Numbered from the stretch's first letter, positions 47,250 to 57,613 are shown. The stretch: 64,000 bases of DNA from Gammaproteobacteria bacterium 50_400_T64 (GCA_002162755.1 MAAS01000013.1:124001-188000), one strand, 5' to 3'. The notes: a model not told the origin generated them from the letters alone. Translations and numbers: made by a program.

Positions 47250-49295
47250 TTGCCGATGCTGGCGTTGTTACAACGTTATTCCCCTTTGTTTTTCCTGAAT
47301 GCCTGGCTGATGGTTGGGGATAGCTATGGGGCAGTAGTGAGTGAAGAGGACGTGCTGGGCGATATTCCCATGGTTAATATCGCCAGCCGCTTCGAACAGC
47401 CCGTCAATCGTGCGCCAGCTAGTATCACTCTTATTGATCGTGCGTTGCTTGATGCTTCCGGTGCCCAGACCTGGGCTGATGTTTTCCGGCTGGTACCGGG
47501 CTTCCAGTCCTACTCGCCTAATGGCAATCGCCAGGGGGTGTCTTACCATGGTTTTGGCAAGGAGTTCCCGAATCGGCTGGAGGTGATGGTTGATGGTCGC
47601 TCGGTTTACGAGCCCATTTTTTCTGCCGTAACCTGGGGCTCGCTGGGCGTTAATTTTGAAGATATCGATCACATCGAGATAGTGCGCGGCCCCAGCTCTC
47701 CGTCTCAAGGTTCTAATGCCTTGTTAGGGGCGGTGAATATTGTCACTCGTGCGCCTGTTCAGGATAGCGGTACGGCTCTGACGTATACCAGTGGCTCTCG
47801 CTCTACACGCAATGCGACCTTGCGGCACAATGATCAGCTTGGTGGTATGTTCTATCGTCTCAGTCTTGGTTATCAGCACAACGAGGGCTTTCCCGGCGTG
47901 GCGAACGAAGGCCCGCTGGACGATGGCCGCGAACGTTATCAATTGGCTTTTCGCGGCACTTTGACGCCTTCTTTGCAGGATAGTATTGATATCAGTTTTG
48001 GTATCGTCGATAACACTGAGGGTCTGGGGGATGGCGATCATCCCGATGAGTATTTATCGACCAATTACGATTCTAATTACCAGTCGGTGACCTGGTTGCG
48101 CTCCCTGACGAATGGTGATGAGCTGCAAATTAAAGGCTATCGCAATAGTTTGCGAGCAGGTAATCGTGTTAATCGGGGCTTGCTTTCAGCCGTATTTGCA
48201 GTGCCGCCGGCGGCTGTTCAAGGTCTTTTAGGTATCCCCGATCAGACCTTTACAGTGGGCTTTGACAGAGTGTCTTCTGAGCGCTTTGACCTTGAGCTGG
48301 AACAGCGTTTTGCACCCAGAGGCAATTGGCAGTCGGTCTGGGGTCTGGGTGTGCGTTCGGAAATGGTGGAGAGCGAGTTTTTATTCGGTCACGATGACAA
48401 AATTCGTGAAGAGTCCTTCCGCCTTTTTAGCCATAACGAATGGGCGCTGAGCCGTGACTGGGTGTTTAATTTTGGGGTGATGTTTGAAGATACGCCTGTC
48501 GGCACACTGGCTTCGCCCCGATTAGCGCTTAACTATGAATTTATCACTCATCATTCTTTGCGCATGGTTCTCGGGCGTAGTGAGCGGGCACCCTCTATTG
48601 CTGAGTTGAATACAGACCGAACTTCAGAGTTTGGGGGCTTAAGCTACGAAGCGGTGATTCGTTCAGGTCATGGGCTTCGTGAAGAGGGAGTTGACTATGC
48701 CGAGCTGGCTTATATTGGTCGTTTCCCCAGTGCCAATGTTGAGTTGGATATTAGTCTCTTCCGAGAGGAGGCGCGTGATGGGGTTGATGCTTACAGTGAA
48801 GACATCGTGCTGCCAATTCCTTTATTCGACGATACAATAAAAGTCATCGCTAATACGGGGGAGTGGGAAACGACGGGTGTGGAGTTACAGCTCTCCTATA
48901 AACCATTGGCAGGTAGTCTACTGCGTTTACATTATGCCTATCTTGATTTGGATAGTGATTACGTCAAACGATTTGAGCCGGTAGAATTGCAAAGTGATTT
49001 TAATACATCGCGGCCGCGGCACAGCGGTGGGTTGTTGTTTGCATATCAATTGACACCTCGTCTTAATGCCAGTGTGATGAGCTATTATCAAAGTGCAGCT
49101 GATTGGCGCAACGGCAATACTATTGATGGGTTTGCGCGGATTGATGCGCAGTTAAGTTATCGATTTGTGCTCGGTGGTTCACCGGTAAAGTTGCAGGCTA
49201 TTGCTCAGAACTTGGGTAGTGATTATTCTGAATACAGTGACAACAACGTGTTTGAAACCCGCTTCTATATTAAAATGGAGGTCAGTTTGCCCTAG
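47250..49295 (+). CDS. TonB-dependent outer-membrane receptor
   Basis: 681 residues. An N-terminal signal peptide is followed by the plug domain: APASITLIDRALL, TWADVFRLVPGFQ, GVSYHGFG, RLEVMVDGRSVYEP, and IDHIEIVRGPSSPSQGSNALLGAVNIVTR. A beta-barrel follows, ending in the aromatic-rich ETRFYIKMEVSLP, as usual for Omp insertion. The plug resembles vitamin B12/colicin-type receptors. No Fur box or riboswitch is seen upstream. It is followed in the same direction by a binding protein and a histidine kinase. Confidence 0.92.
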   Translation: MPMLALLQRYSPLFFLNAWLMVGDSYGAVVSEEDVLGDIPMVNIASRFEQPVNRAPASITLIDRALLDASGAQTWADVFRLVPGFQSYSPNGNRQGVSYHGFGKEFPNRLEVMVDGRSVYEPIFSAVTWGSLGVNFEDIDHIEIVRGPSSPSQGSNALLGAVNIVTRAPVQDSGTALTYTSGSRSTRNATLRHNDQLGGMFYRLSLGYQHNEGFPGVANEGPLDDGRERYQLAFRGTLTPSLQDSIDISFGIVDNTEGLGDGDHPDEYLSTNYDSNYQSVTWLRSLTNGDELQIKGYRNSLRAGNRVNRGLLSAVFAVPPAAVQGLLGIPDQTFTVGFDRVSSERFDLELEQRFAPRGNWQSVWGLGVRSEMVESEFLFGHDDKIREESFRLFSHNEWALSRDWVFNFGVMFEDTPVGTLASPRLALNYEFITHHSLRMVLGRSERAPSIAELNTDRTSEFGGLSYEAVIRSGHGLREEGVDYAELAYIGRFPSANVELDISLFREEARDGVDAYSEDIVLPIPLFDDTIKVIANTGEWETTGVELQLSYKPLAGSLLRLHYAYLDLDSDYVKRFEPVELQSDFNTSRPRHSGGLLFAYQLTPRLNASVMSYYQSAADWRNGNTIDGFARIDAQLSYRFVLGGSPVKLQAIAQNLGSDYSEYSDNNVFETRFYIKMEVSLP

Positions 49296-49398
49296 GGCAG
49301 CTGGTCGAATTGATGATAAGAGTAGTGGGTCAAAACGGATTTCATCGGGCTTTTGGCCGGCATGTGCCAGCGGTTCGCCAATGGCTGCATGATGCAGG

Positions 49399-50385
49399 AT
49401 GTTGATTAAACACATGAAGCAAGGATGTAGACAAAGGTTTATCCCCTGGGCGATTGGCCGACTATTTGCCAGTCTTCTGCTGTCGCTCGTCAGTGTATTC
49501 GCTAGCGCCACCGCGCCATCTGTTTATCTGCTGTTATCGGGTGAGCAGGCTTATTATCAAGAAGTGTCGACAGTGTTTCAGCGAGTTCTGGCGGAGCGAT
49601 ACCACGCGCTACCTGTGCATACTTATACTCTTGATCAGACCTTGCAGGTGGCGCCAAACAGCATTGTTGTTGCGGTGGGTTCCAGGGCAAATGAGTTCGC
49701 ACTGAGCCACCTTCCCGACGCGGATATCATCAGCTTATTAATGCCCGTGTCGGCCTGGGATGACCTGCTGACTCGTTCGTCGGGGGCAGGGCGGCGTGCG
49801 GCAGTGGTGATTGATCAACCCCTGGAGCGTTCAGTAGCGTTGGGCAAGCTGTTAGTGCCCACAGCCAAACGGGTTGGCGCTGTATTTGGTCCAGTTTCTG
49901 TGGCGAGTAAAGCCGAATTGCGTGGTGCTGTACAGCGAAGTGGCATGGAGTTGATTTATGCTGAGCTGGCGAGTGATGATAATCCGATAGGCGTTTTGGC
50001 TCCTCTGGTGCAAAAGACGGATGTATTTATTACGGTGGCTGATCGAGCCGTATTTAACAAAAGTGTCGCAAAGTGGCTGCTCTATTTAAGCTTTCGGCAA
50101 AAAGTCTCGGTTATTGGCTTTTCTAAATCCTATGCAAAAGCGGGTGCGCTTGCCGCTGTTTATTCCAGTCCGGAAAATATTGGTCGTCATGGGGCTGAAT
50201 TGGTCTCGTTCCTGCTTTCCTCACAGGGGAAAGGACAGGGGGTGGATGAAAGCTGGAGAACTTACTACCCAGAATATTACACACTGGAAGTGAACAGGGA
50301 GGTGGCCAATGCCTTGAATATTGTCGTGCCAGAGCTTGAAGAGCTGTATCGGGAGTATCAGTTTTTACTTGAGTCCGTACAGTGA
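49399..50385 (+). CDS. Periplasmic binding protein, ABC_sub_bind-like
   Basis: 328 residues with a signal peptide (LFASLLLSLVSVFASA). The two-lobe fold is suggested by VYLLLSGEQAYYQEV, IVVAVGSRANEFAL, KRVGAVFGPVS, and VIGFSKSYAKAGALAAVYSSPENIGRHGAE, which match PF04392-type proteins. No permease or ATPase genes are adjacent; instead its TGA overlaps the start of a hybrid histidine kinase. A sensory rather than transport role is therefore likely. Confidence 0.82.
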   Translation: MLIKHMKQGCRQRFIPWAIGRLFASLLLSLVSVFASATAPSVYLLLSGEQAYYQEVSTVFQRVLAERYHALPVHTYTLDQTLQVAPNSIVVAVGSRANEFALSHLPDADIISLLMPVSAWDDLLTRSSGAGRRAAVVIDQPLERSVALGKLLVPTAKRVGAVFGPVSVASKAELRGAVQRSGMELIYAELASDDNPIGVLAPLVQKTDVFITVADRAVFNKSVAKWLLYLSFRQKVSVIGFSKSYAKAGALAAVYSSPENIGRHGAELVSFLLSSQGKGQGVDESWRTYYPEYYTLEVNREVANALNIVVPELEELYREYQFLLESVQ

Positions 50386-53066
50386 TGGCCAGGCTTTGGC
50401 ACTACTTTACTCAGACTTTGCATGGACGCTTGCTGTTGCTGACATCGGTTCCTTTAGTGTCGCTGGCCGTTCTGCTGACAGTCAAAACTGTTTCTGATGA
50501 GCGCGTAGATGTTAAACGTGAGTACCATAGCTTAGGGTCTACTGCGGCGACCTATTTGGCGGCGACTTCAGATTTCGCCCTTTATTCAGGTAATACTCAG
50601 TTACTTGATACCTTGGCGAAATCTATGTCTGAGTTACCTCAGATAGATGGCGTGACATTTCTGAATTCAAGCCGGGAGGTGCTGTCCTCAACATTTAAGG
50701 GGCAGGCCCCATGGTCTGGGTTATTGCCCGCCAGCATTGGCCTGGAATCTATTGTAATAGGAAGTCGACTTTATTTTGAAAGGCCTGTTTCCATTTCAGG
50801 TATTGAGATAGAGGACTATACCGATAGCAAGTCATCAGGTGGTGAGCTGGCAGCGATTGCTGGTTGGGTCATTATTGCGGTTGATCTCTCAGCGATGGAG
50901 GCTGAGCGGCAGGCAATTCTCATTCGCAATGGTAGTACGGCAGCAGGGCTGTTGGTTTTAGTCTTTTTCTTATCCTACGCCATAGGTAGCGGCATATTGA
51001 CACCAATTACATCACTGACGGCTACAGTTGAGGAAATTGAAGGTGGCAATTTGGAGGCGCAGGCAGAGATAGTCGGTGTTAAAGAGCTGGCAGCCCTGAG
51101 TCGGGGTGTCAATTATATGGCTCGGTCTATTGCTGAAAGTCAGCAGGGTTTAGAGCAGCGTGTTAACAGTGCGACATCGCGCTTGCGCATGTTGCTGGAA
51201 GATTTGCAGACGAAAAACATTGAGTTAAAGGAAGAGCGAGAAAAGGCTGAGGAGGCAAATCGCGCCAAAAGTGATTTTCTGGCACGTATGAGCCATGAAT
51301 TACGTACCCCTTTAAACTCCATTCAAGGCTTTGTGCGCTTGCTCGAACAGTCGGGGCTGGAGGCCTCGGAGCAGCAGTATTGTGCGATTATTGAACAGGC
51401 TGCGGAGCAGTTGTTATTATTGATAAACGATATTCTTGAGCATGCACGCTTGCAGTCAGGTGCCATGGCGCTGGATATTCAGCCTGTCGACATTGTTGGC
51501 TGTGTTGAAAACCCCGTACGGTTATTAGGCCCTTCGGCCTATGAAAAAAATGTTGACGTGATTATTGATATTGCCCCCGATTTACCCATCTTTCTTTATG
51601 GGGATTCTCTGCGTATACGCCAGGTGGTGTCAAACCTGGTGGCCAATGCCATCAAGTTTACTGAGCGGGGGCATATTTTGGTGCGGCTCTCTAGCAGGGG
51701 GGTGATCGACGGCAAGGTGATGTTGGTGCTAGAAGTGGAGGACACGGGCATCGGTATGTCGGAGGCGCAGCAGGACAAAATATTTGAAGCCTTTACCCAG
51801 GCCGATACAACGATTACCCGCCGTTTTGGTGGCACCGGGTTGGGTTTGTCTATCGTGCAAACCTTGATCTCATTGATGGGTGGGGACATCACGCTAAACA
51901 GTAAAGAGTCTGTTGGTACGACAATTCAAGTGAGCTTGCCTTTAGAGCGGCAAATCGATCACCGGCAGTTAAAGCGTTTGAGTAGTGCCGTTGCTGTGTT
52001 TGACCCCTTGAAAATTTCGCACCAGGCACTAGGGCATGCAATGGAGCGGATGACGAAGGATCCGCGGATGTACACTGATTTTGAGGTGCTGATTAAAGAC
52101 CTGGTGATGGGAGATATTGAAGCCATTGTGATTAGCCTGCCGATCAGTGGGTTTGAATATTCGCTGGCTGATATGCTGGTGCGCGTACGTGAATATACCC
52201 CTGTGCCGGTATTCGTTTTCCTACCCCTTAGGGGCTTGCGTGGCAAGGCAGCGTTTAATATTAGCGGTGTTGAAAGTCTCGATATCAGCTATCTTGCCAA
52301 GCCCTGGTCAAGCGTCGATTTTTATGAGGTCTATAACACCTTAAAGCAGGGGCCCCTTGTTGGCACAGGTGTGCTTGCTCCGTTGTTGGGCGTGAAAGTA
52401 CTCGTGGCAGAGGATAATAATTTCAGCCGTTTACTCTTGTCGACGCTGCTCGAAAAGGCCGGATGTGAGCTACAGGCGGTTGAAAATGGGCGTGAGGCTG
52501 TTGAGTTATGTGAGCAGACGACATTTGATCTGCTGGTTTTCGATGTGCATATGCCTGAGCTCAACGGTATTGATGCGCTTGAGGAGATCAGGGGCGAAGG
52601 AGGCCTCAACACGGCTACGCCTGCAGTTGTGCTAACGGCAGATGTGCTGCAGCACGAAGAAAGTCTGACGAGCCTGTCAGGGCGCAATAAAATGATGCAT
52701 AAGCCCTTCGATAATAAGCGGCTTATTGATCTGGTGTTAACACTACTTGATAGACAGCCAAGCCGTGAGCCGCTACGGGCTTTGGCGACAGGACGGGTGC
52801 CGTTAGCAGAGTTTTTTCAGGAGGTTGATCGGCTTCTGGGCGGTGCGGTAAACGCCTATCAGGAACGCGATATTGATGAATTACGCGAAACTATTCATCA
52901 ATTACTCGGCATTGCTGGCGTCTTTAAACTGGGTGAGCTAGAGAAGCAGGTGCAGGCCTTACATACCTTGGTCAGAGAAGAAGATGCCTGGGTGGGTGAT
53001 GCCTTGCAGGCCGTAGAGGAAGAGCTTGCCCGCCTCAAGATTGAGGCGGGCGACGAGCTGGCTTAG
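50385..53066 (+). CDS. Hybrid sensor histidine kinase with receiver and HPt domains
   Basis: 893 residues. Two membrane helices (about 16-35 and 185-205) enclose a periplasmic region, then a HAMP domain. HisKA is at MSHELRTPLN with His304, followed by the ATPase domain with NLVANAIKFTERG, EDTGIGM and FGGTGLGLSIV. A second region precedes a receiver domain starting VLVAEDN with phospho-acceptor Asp720 in FDVHMPELNG. An HPt domain at the end carries His838 in ETIHQLLG. This is a BarA/TorS-like phosphorelay in one chain. No response regulator gene is adjacent. The ATG at 50385 overlaps the upstream stop as TGATG; a GTG one codon earlier is the alternative. Confidence 0.92.
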   Translation: MARLWHYFTQTLHGRLLLLTSVPLVSLAVLLTVKTVSDERVDVKREYHSLGSTAATYLAATSDFALYSGNTQLLDTLAKSMSELPQIDGVTFLNSSREVLSSTFKGQAPWSGLLPASIGLESIVIGSRLYFERPVSISGIEIEDYTDSKSSGGELAAIAGWVIIAVDLSAMEAERQAILIRNGSTAAGLLVLVFFLSYAIGSGILTPITSLTATVEEIEGGNLEAQAEIVGVKELAALSRGVNYMARSIAESQQGLEQRVNSATSRLRMLLEDLQTKNIELKEEREKAEEANRAKSDFLARMSHELRTPLNSIQGFVRLLEQSGLEASEQQYCAIIEQAAEQLLLLINDILEHARLQSGAMALDIQPVDIVGCVENPVRLLGPSAYEKNVDVIIDIAPDLPIFLYGDSLRIRQVVSNLVANAIKFTERGHILVRLSSRGVIDGKVMLVLEVEDTGIGMSEAQQDKIFEAFTQADTTITRRFGGTGLGLSIVQTLISLMGGDITLNSKESVGTTIQVSLPLERQIDHRQLKRLSSAVAVFDPLKISHQALGHAMERMTKDPRMYTDFEVLIKDLVMGDIEAIVISLPISGFEYSLADMLVRVREYTPVPVFVFLPLRGLRGKAAFNISGVESLDISYLAKPWSSVDFYEVYNTLKQGPLVGTGVLAPLLGVKVLVAEDNNFSRLLLSTLLEKAGCELQAVENGREAVELCEQTTFDLLVFDVHMPELNGIDALEEIRGEGGLNTATPAVVLTADVLQHEESLTSLSGRNKMMHKPFDNKRLIDLVLTLLDRQPSREPLRALATGRVPLAEFFQEVDRLLGGAVNAYQERDIDELRETIHQLLGIAGVFKLGELEKQVQALHTLVREEDAWVGDALQAVEEELARLKIEAGDELA

Positions 53067-53102
53067 TACGCCATTAATACATGCTTGCTGGAGTACTCGG
53101 AC

Positions 53103-54275
53103 TTAACTGAGAACTCGCAGTCGTATAACGCCTTCTACCGCAGCGATGGCCGCGACAATATCGTCACTGGGCTGCTGTTCGACGTCGATAATGTTGTAGG
53201 CAATGTCGTCGCGACTTTTATTGACCAGATCGATCACGTTGTTATCACTGTCGGCGAGAATCCCCAGCACATTGCCGAGCACCTTGGGCACATTATTGTT
53301 GCTAAAAGTAATGCGGTAGCCCTTGCTTCTTGCCATGGCGATGGGCGGAAAGTTGACGGCGTTTTTGATATTACCGTTTTGCAGAAACTCCATCAGCTGA
53401 TCGGCAGCCATAATGGCGCAGTTCTCTTCAGCTTCTTGAGTGCTAGCACCAATATGCGGGGTTAGAATCACATCAGCCCTGCCGAGTAGGTCGGGGGTGG
53501 GGAAGTCGGCGATATAGCCACCGAGTTGATTATCATCGAGAGCGGCGACAAGCGCGACTGTATCGACAATTTCCTCGCGGGCGAAATTGAGCAGCTTTGC
53601 ACCGGGCTTAAAGCAGCGCAGGGCTTCAGCGTTGATCATGTGCCGAGTCGCTTCAATGGCGGGTACATGCAGGGTGACGTAGTCAGCACCGGCCAGCAGG
53701 CTTTGCAGGTTGTCCATTTTGCCAATCTCACTTGACAGGCGCCAGGCCGCTTCGACAGAGATAGCAGGGTCGTAGCCGATGACATTCATGCCAAGTTCCA
53801 GTGCCATATTGGCCACATTAGCACCGATGGCACCAAGGCCGACGACACCGAGGGTCTTGCCCTGTAATTCGCTACCGGCAAAGCGCTTTTTCTCTTTTTC
53901 GAGCAGCTTCGACATCTCGCCGGCATCACTCATGTCACTCAGTGACTGGGCATAATTGATGCCGCCAATAATATCTCGGGAGCCCAGTAGCAAGCTTGCG
54001 GCGACCAACTCTTTTACGGCATTGGCATTGGCGCCGGGGGTGTTAAATACCACCACGCCCTTACTTGAGTAATCGGCGACGGGAATATTGTTAACGCCGG
54101 CACCAGCGCGGGCGATAGCGACCAGGCTTTCGGGGATATCTTCGCCGTGGAGTTTGTGGCTGCGCAGCATAAAGGCATCGGGCTGGGAGAACTCGCTGGC
54201 GATTTCGTAGCTCTCGCGGGGAAAGCGGTCGAGACCCTTGCTGGAGATTTGATTGTAGGTGCGAACTTTGTACAT
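53103..54275 (-). CDS. serA: D-3-phosphoglycerate dehydrogenase SerA
   Basis: First enzyme of serine synthesis. 390 residues. The start at 54275 (MYKVRTYNQIS) has an AAAGGAAAG ribosome site; the ATG at 54302 adds nine unconserved residues. The Rossmann loop LGVVGLGAIGANVANMA, the catalytic LNFAREEIVD and ILTPHIGASTQEAEEN are present. A C-terminal ACT domain (about 315-390) suggests serine feedback. Downstream of serC on the same strand, so serine synthesis steps 1 and 2 form an operon. Confidence 0.94.
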   Translation of the reverse strand: MYKVRTYNQISSKGLDRFPRESYEIASEFSQPDAFMLRSHKLHGEDIPESLVAIARAGAGVNNIPVADYSSKGVVVFNTPGANANAVKELVAASLLLGSRDIIGGINYAQSLSDMSDAGEMSKLLEKEKKRFAGSELQGKTLGVVGLGAIGANVANMALELGMNVIGYDPAISVEAAWRLSSEIGKMDNLQSLLAGADYVTLHVPAIEATRHMINAEALRCFKPGAKLLNFAREEIVDTVALVAALDDNQLGGYIADFPTPDLLGRADVILTPHIGASTQEAEENCAIMAADQLMEFLQNGNIKNAVNFPPIAMARSKGYRITFSNNNVPKVLGNVLGILADSDNNVIDLVNKSRDDIAYNIIDVEQQPSDDIVAAIAAVEGVIRLRVLS

Positions 54276-54346
54276 GGGCTTTCCTTTATGTGAGCCTTGC
54301 AATTAGATTTCTGTGCTGTTTTACGCGCGCTGAGTAGCGCTATCAA

Positions 54347-55480
54347 TTAGGCCTGGCTGATTTGTTTGTAGGCCCAGGTAAGCCAGGGCATAAGGGCTTG
54401 CAAGTCACTTTCTTCAATCGTTGCGCCACACCAGATGCGTAAGCCTGCAGGGGCGTCACGATAAGCGCCGATATCAAAGGCAACGCCCTCGTTATCGAGT
54501 AGCTTGGCGAGGGCTTTGACCTGATCGGCTTCGAGGGTGAGGGTTAGGCAAACACTGGTGTTGGAGCGGGTGGCCTCATCCTGAGCGAGAAAATCAATCC
54601 AGTTGTTGGCGGCAACAAAGTCTTCAATCACGCGTAGGTTGGCTTGCGAGCGAGCGATGCTAGCCTCGACACCGCCAATGGCACGCACCCAGTCCAGCGC
54701 GTCAAGATAATCGGCAACACAGAGCATAGAAGGTGTGTTGATGGTTTCGCCCCTAAAAATACCCTCGTTCAATTTGCCTTTCTTGGTCATGCGGAAAATC
54801 TTCGGCATGGGCCAGGTCGGGGTATAGTTTTCGAGACGCTCAACAGCGCGAGGGCTGAGTATTAGCATGCCGTGGGCACCTTCGCCGCCGAGTACTTTTT
54901 GCCAGCTAAACGTAACCACGTCGAGTTTGTGCCAGGGTAGTTCCATAGCGAACACAGCGGAGGTGGCATCGCAAATGGTAAGGCCGCTGCGCTCATCGCT
55001 AATCCATTCGCCGTCGATCACTTTGACGCCGGAGGTAGTGCCGTTCCAGGTAAATACGGTGTCATGCTCGGGGTTGGCTAGGCTCAAATCGGGCAGCAGG
55101 CCGTAGTCGGCGCGGTGAGCGGTGACGTTGTCGAGTTTGAGCTGGTTGGTGATGTCGCCGACCCAGCCTTCGCCGAAGGATTCCCAGGCAAAAATATCGA
55201 CAGGTTTGGCGCCGAGTAGCGACCACAGGGCCATCTCGACGGCACCGGTGTCGGAAGCTGGCACTACGCCAACCCGGTAACCCTCGGGCAGGCCAAGTAA
55301 TTCGGCGGTGTCCGTACAGGCGCGAGCCAGGGCTTTCTTGCCAATGGCTGAGCGGTGAGAGCGCCCCAAGGTCGAAATATCGAGGGCGTCAACATTATAG
55401 CCGGGCCGTTTACTGCAAGGCCCGGAAGAGAAATTCGGGTTTGCCGGTTTTACTGTGGGTTTGGGTACGACGGCAGTCAT
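54347..55480 (-). CDS. serC: Phosphoserine aminotransferase SerC, alternative (alphaproteobacterial) type
   Basis: PLP enzyme that makes phosphoserine; in some organisms it also serves pyridoxal phosphate synthesis. 377 residues. [13 protein letters not shown] and [14 protein letters not shown] are diagnostic of the group common in alphaproteobacteria and Methanosarcina. PLP Lys is in [17 protein letters not shown]. The usual gammaproteobacterial SerC looks different, so this copy may have been acquired together with serA. Confidence 0.9.
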   Translation of the reverse strand: MTAVVPKPTVKPANPNFSSGPCSKRPGYNVDALDISTLGRSHRSAIGKKALARACTDTAELLGLPEGYRVGVVPASDTGAVEMALWSLLGAKPVDIFAWESFGEGWVGDITNQLKLDNVTAHRADYGLLPDLSLANPEHDTVFTWNGTTSGVKVIDGEWISDERSGLTICDATSAVFAMELPWHKLDVVTFSWQKVLGGEGAHGMLILSPRAVERLENYTPTWPMPKIFRMTKKGKLNEGIFRGETINTPSMLCVADYLDALDWVRAIGGVEASIARSQANLRVIEDFVAANNWIDFLAQDEATRSNTSVCLTLTLEADQVKALAKLLDNEGVAFDIGAYRDAPAGLRIWCGATIEESDLQALMPWLTWAYKQISQA

Positions 55481-55691
55481 GATGATTCCTTAAGAAAGTT
55501 TCTCGCTGGTGTACCCAGCGACGTGCGCGAAAAGGCGGCAATTTTACTGGTCAACAGCCTTGTTGCATAGGGGTGCGTATAATGTCCCGACATTCGCAAT
55601 GAGCCCTACAATTACGGAAGGGCTTGCGATATCTATAAGCAGTATATATTTACACCGCTAATTTAATTTTATAGAGGAGAGAGAACACATC

Positions 55692-56018
55692 ATGAGTGAT
55701 TATCCAGAGAAAACCTGTGAAATTGGCAATCTTGTTCGCCACCCCAAATCAGTTGCCGCCGTGCGTAGTGGTCAAAAAACTCAGCAGCGCCGCGATGGTG
55801 TTTACGCTCACCCCGGTGAAACCTTCGCGTTAGAGGGCGATACTTTCGAGGTGGTTTCGCTGGAGCGCCAACGTCTCGGTGATATGAGCGATGCCGATGC
55901 CCGTGCCGAAGGCTACCCTGCTCTCGAGGTTTACAAGCAGGTCATTCTCAGCATGCACGCTGGCATGACCTGGAATGAAGATGATTTGGTTTGGGTACAT
56001 AATTTTAAAAAGTGCTAG
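55692..56018 (+). CDS. ASCH-domain protein, RNA-binding-like
   Basis: 108 residues, close to the minimal ASCH fold. The GxKTQxxR motif in VRSGQKTQQRRDG and the strand LEGDTFEVVSLERQRLGDMSDADARAEGYP match ASCH proteins, which bind RNA or act as small RNA-processing or amidohydrolase-like proteins. Strong ribosome site AGAGGAGAGAG. Single gene, divergent from serC. Function cannot be fixed. Confidence 0.7.
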   Translation: MSDYPEKTCEIGNLVRHPKSVAAVRSGQKTQQRRDGVYAHPGETFALEGDTFEVVSLERQRLGDMSDADARAEGYPALEVYKQVILSMHAGMTWNEDDLVWVHNFKKC

Positions 56019-56540
56019 AAAGTGGGCTCTAAGGCCTCGCATTAATAAAAATTAAGTCCTTTGATATTAAAAGGCTGCTGGCGTGATTTTCTTGTTGAGT
56101 AGAGGCAGTTGTGGATCTCTTGCTTCTGCTTAAACTTGTTTTTCGGGGTTGGGTGGGTGGAGTGTTTAAGTACTCCGGCCTCCTCGGGTTACTTGTGATG
56201 CCCGTCACTAAAAGAAACAACCTGGTTATCTTTTGAATACAGTGGCTCTTGAGTGCAAACAGGCTCATAAGTTATGTTCTAGTCTTGGTAAATTTGCTGT
56301 TTTTTAGAGCGTATTTTTGTTTCTAAATAGTCGAAATAAGGGCGATAAAACGATTGTCTTGGAAAGCAATAGGTGAATATTCCTATGGGTTATATTTGTT
56401 TTTGTGAACTGGTTTTGGGCCCTGTGCCTCTGGCGTTAAGGCTTAAGCCGTCGGTCTACTTTACGTTCCCTTTTACAGCTGAAGTGGGTTATTTCTAGGT
56501 TCTAGAGAAAAAGTAGGATGAATCGGAGAGTGTTTTTTAA
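56019..56540. other. Intergenic region upstream of the pilus operon, no gene seen
   Basis: About 520 bases with no convincing frame on either strand; one 79-codon minus-strand frame (56029-56268) has no protein-like features. The region is AT-rich after 56280 and should contain the fimU operon promoter. I saw no clear sigma-54 element and no repeated operator. Confidence 0.4.
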
Positions 56541-57107
56541 ATGAAGAAGTGTACTGGGGTTAGCCTCATCGAATTGATGATTACGCTATCTATTGCCGCA
56601 ATTTTATTGGCGGCAGGTACGCCGAGCTTTATGGATATGTTGAAGAGAGGTCGGCTGGACGCTCAAGCCAGAGGCTTTGTCTCGAGTTTAAATACCGCGC
56701 GCAGTGAAGCGGTATTGAGAAATACGACTGCAACTATGTGCCACAGCTCAGATGGTGCTTCCTGCGGTGGTGAGTGGGAGGATGGCTGGATAGTGTTTAT
56801 TGACGATGGCGGTACTCCAGGGACAGTTGAGGTAGGCGAGGAGGTTATTCTCGTTAACGACGGCTTTGACCGTTCTGGCTATACATTGAGGGGTAATGGC
56901 AATGTTTCAAACCGAATATCGTTTGGCGCTCAGGGCTATAGCCTGGGGTTTAACGGTCAGCTAGTACTCTGCTATGACGAAGATCAGAATGGCACCGGTG
57001 ATTTTGATGACGAAAATGGCCGTGTTGCCATCATCAGCAATTCTGGTCGAATTAGGACCGTCAAGCCCAGTAATGGCGACGTAAGTCTGGGGGATTGTGA
57101 GCCATGA
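56541..57107 (+). CDS. fimU: Minor pilin FimU/FimT
   Basis: GspH/FimT-type minor pilin, 188 residues. The class III signal peptide is short: MKKCTG, with cleavage before VSLIELM (Glu5 present). The hydrophobic helix continues to about 30 and a beta-rich C-terminal domain with paired cysteines (CHSSDGASC and LCYDE/GDCEP) follows. It primes type IV pilus assembly with PilV, PilW, PilX and PilE. The stop overlaps the pilV ATG. Confidence 0.92.
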   Translation: MKKCTGVSLIELMITLSIAAILLAAGTPSFMDMLKRGRLDAQARGFVSSLNTARSEAVLRNTTATMCHSSDGASCGGEWEDGWIVFIDDGGTPGTVEVGEEVILVNDGFDRSGYTLRGNGNVSNRISFGAQGYSLGFNGQLVLCYDEDQNGTGDFDDENGRVAIISNSGRIRTVKPSNGDVSLGDCEP

Positions 57108-57613
57108 TAAAACGAGAGCCTATAACTCACTTGCAAACAGGTTTTACCTTAATCGAAGTCCTGGTCACTGTTTTTGTGCTGGCTTTCGGGCTTCTTGGCT
57201 TTGCCGCGTTGCAAACGGAAGGGATGAAAAACAACAGAGTTGCCGAACTAAGAACAGAGGTCACCCAGGCGACCTACAATATTGGTGATCGTATTCGAGC
57301 CAATATCGGTGGTGCTGTTAGTGGGGATTATCGCGCGAATGTTTCCCCTGCTGTTGGCTATGATTGCGAGGCTTCATTTGCCGGCACGGCGGTGGCTAAC
57401 AGGTGTTCGTCAACAGAAATGGCGAATGCCGATTTGGTTTTGTGGTATGCCACCCTGGCTGATGTCTTGCCGTCTGGCACAGGAGAAATAACCTGCAATG
57501 GCGCGGGAGGTGGTTGTCCCAGGGGCTCGCTCTACACCATAGAGGTGACATGGGAAGAGTCGACGCGTACTGGCTTTGCCACTAAAACCTTTTCTCTGGA
57601 TATCCAACCCTGA
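57104..57613 (+). CDS. pilV: Minor pilin PilV
   Basis: 169 residues. Prepilin motif LQTGFTLIEVLVTVFVLAFGLLGFAALQ with Glu5; the LLGFAALQ segment is characteristic of PilV. Inner-membrane pseudopilin forming part of the pilus-priming complex. ATGA overlap with fimU and TGATG overlap with pilW indicate translational coupling. Confidence 0.93.
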   Translation: MIKREPITHLQTGFTLIEVLVTVFVLAFGLLGFAALQTEGMKNNRVAELRTEVTQATYNIGDRIRANIGGAVSGDYRANVSPAVGYDCEASFAGTAVANRCSSTEMANADLVLWYATLADVLPSGTGEITCNGAGGGCPRGSLYTIEVTWEESTRTGFATKTFSLDIQP

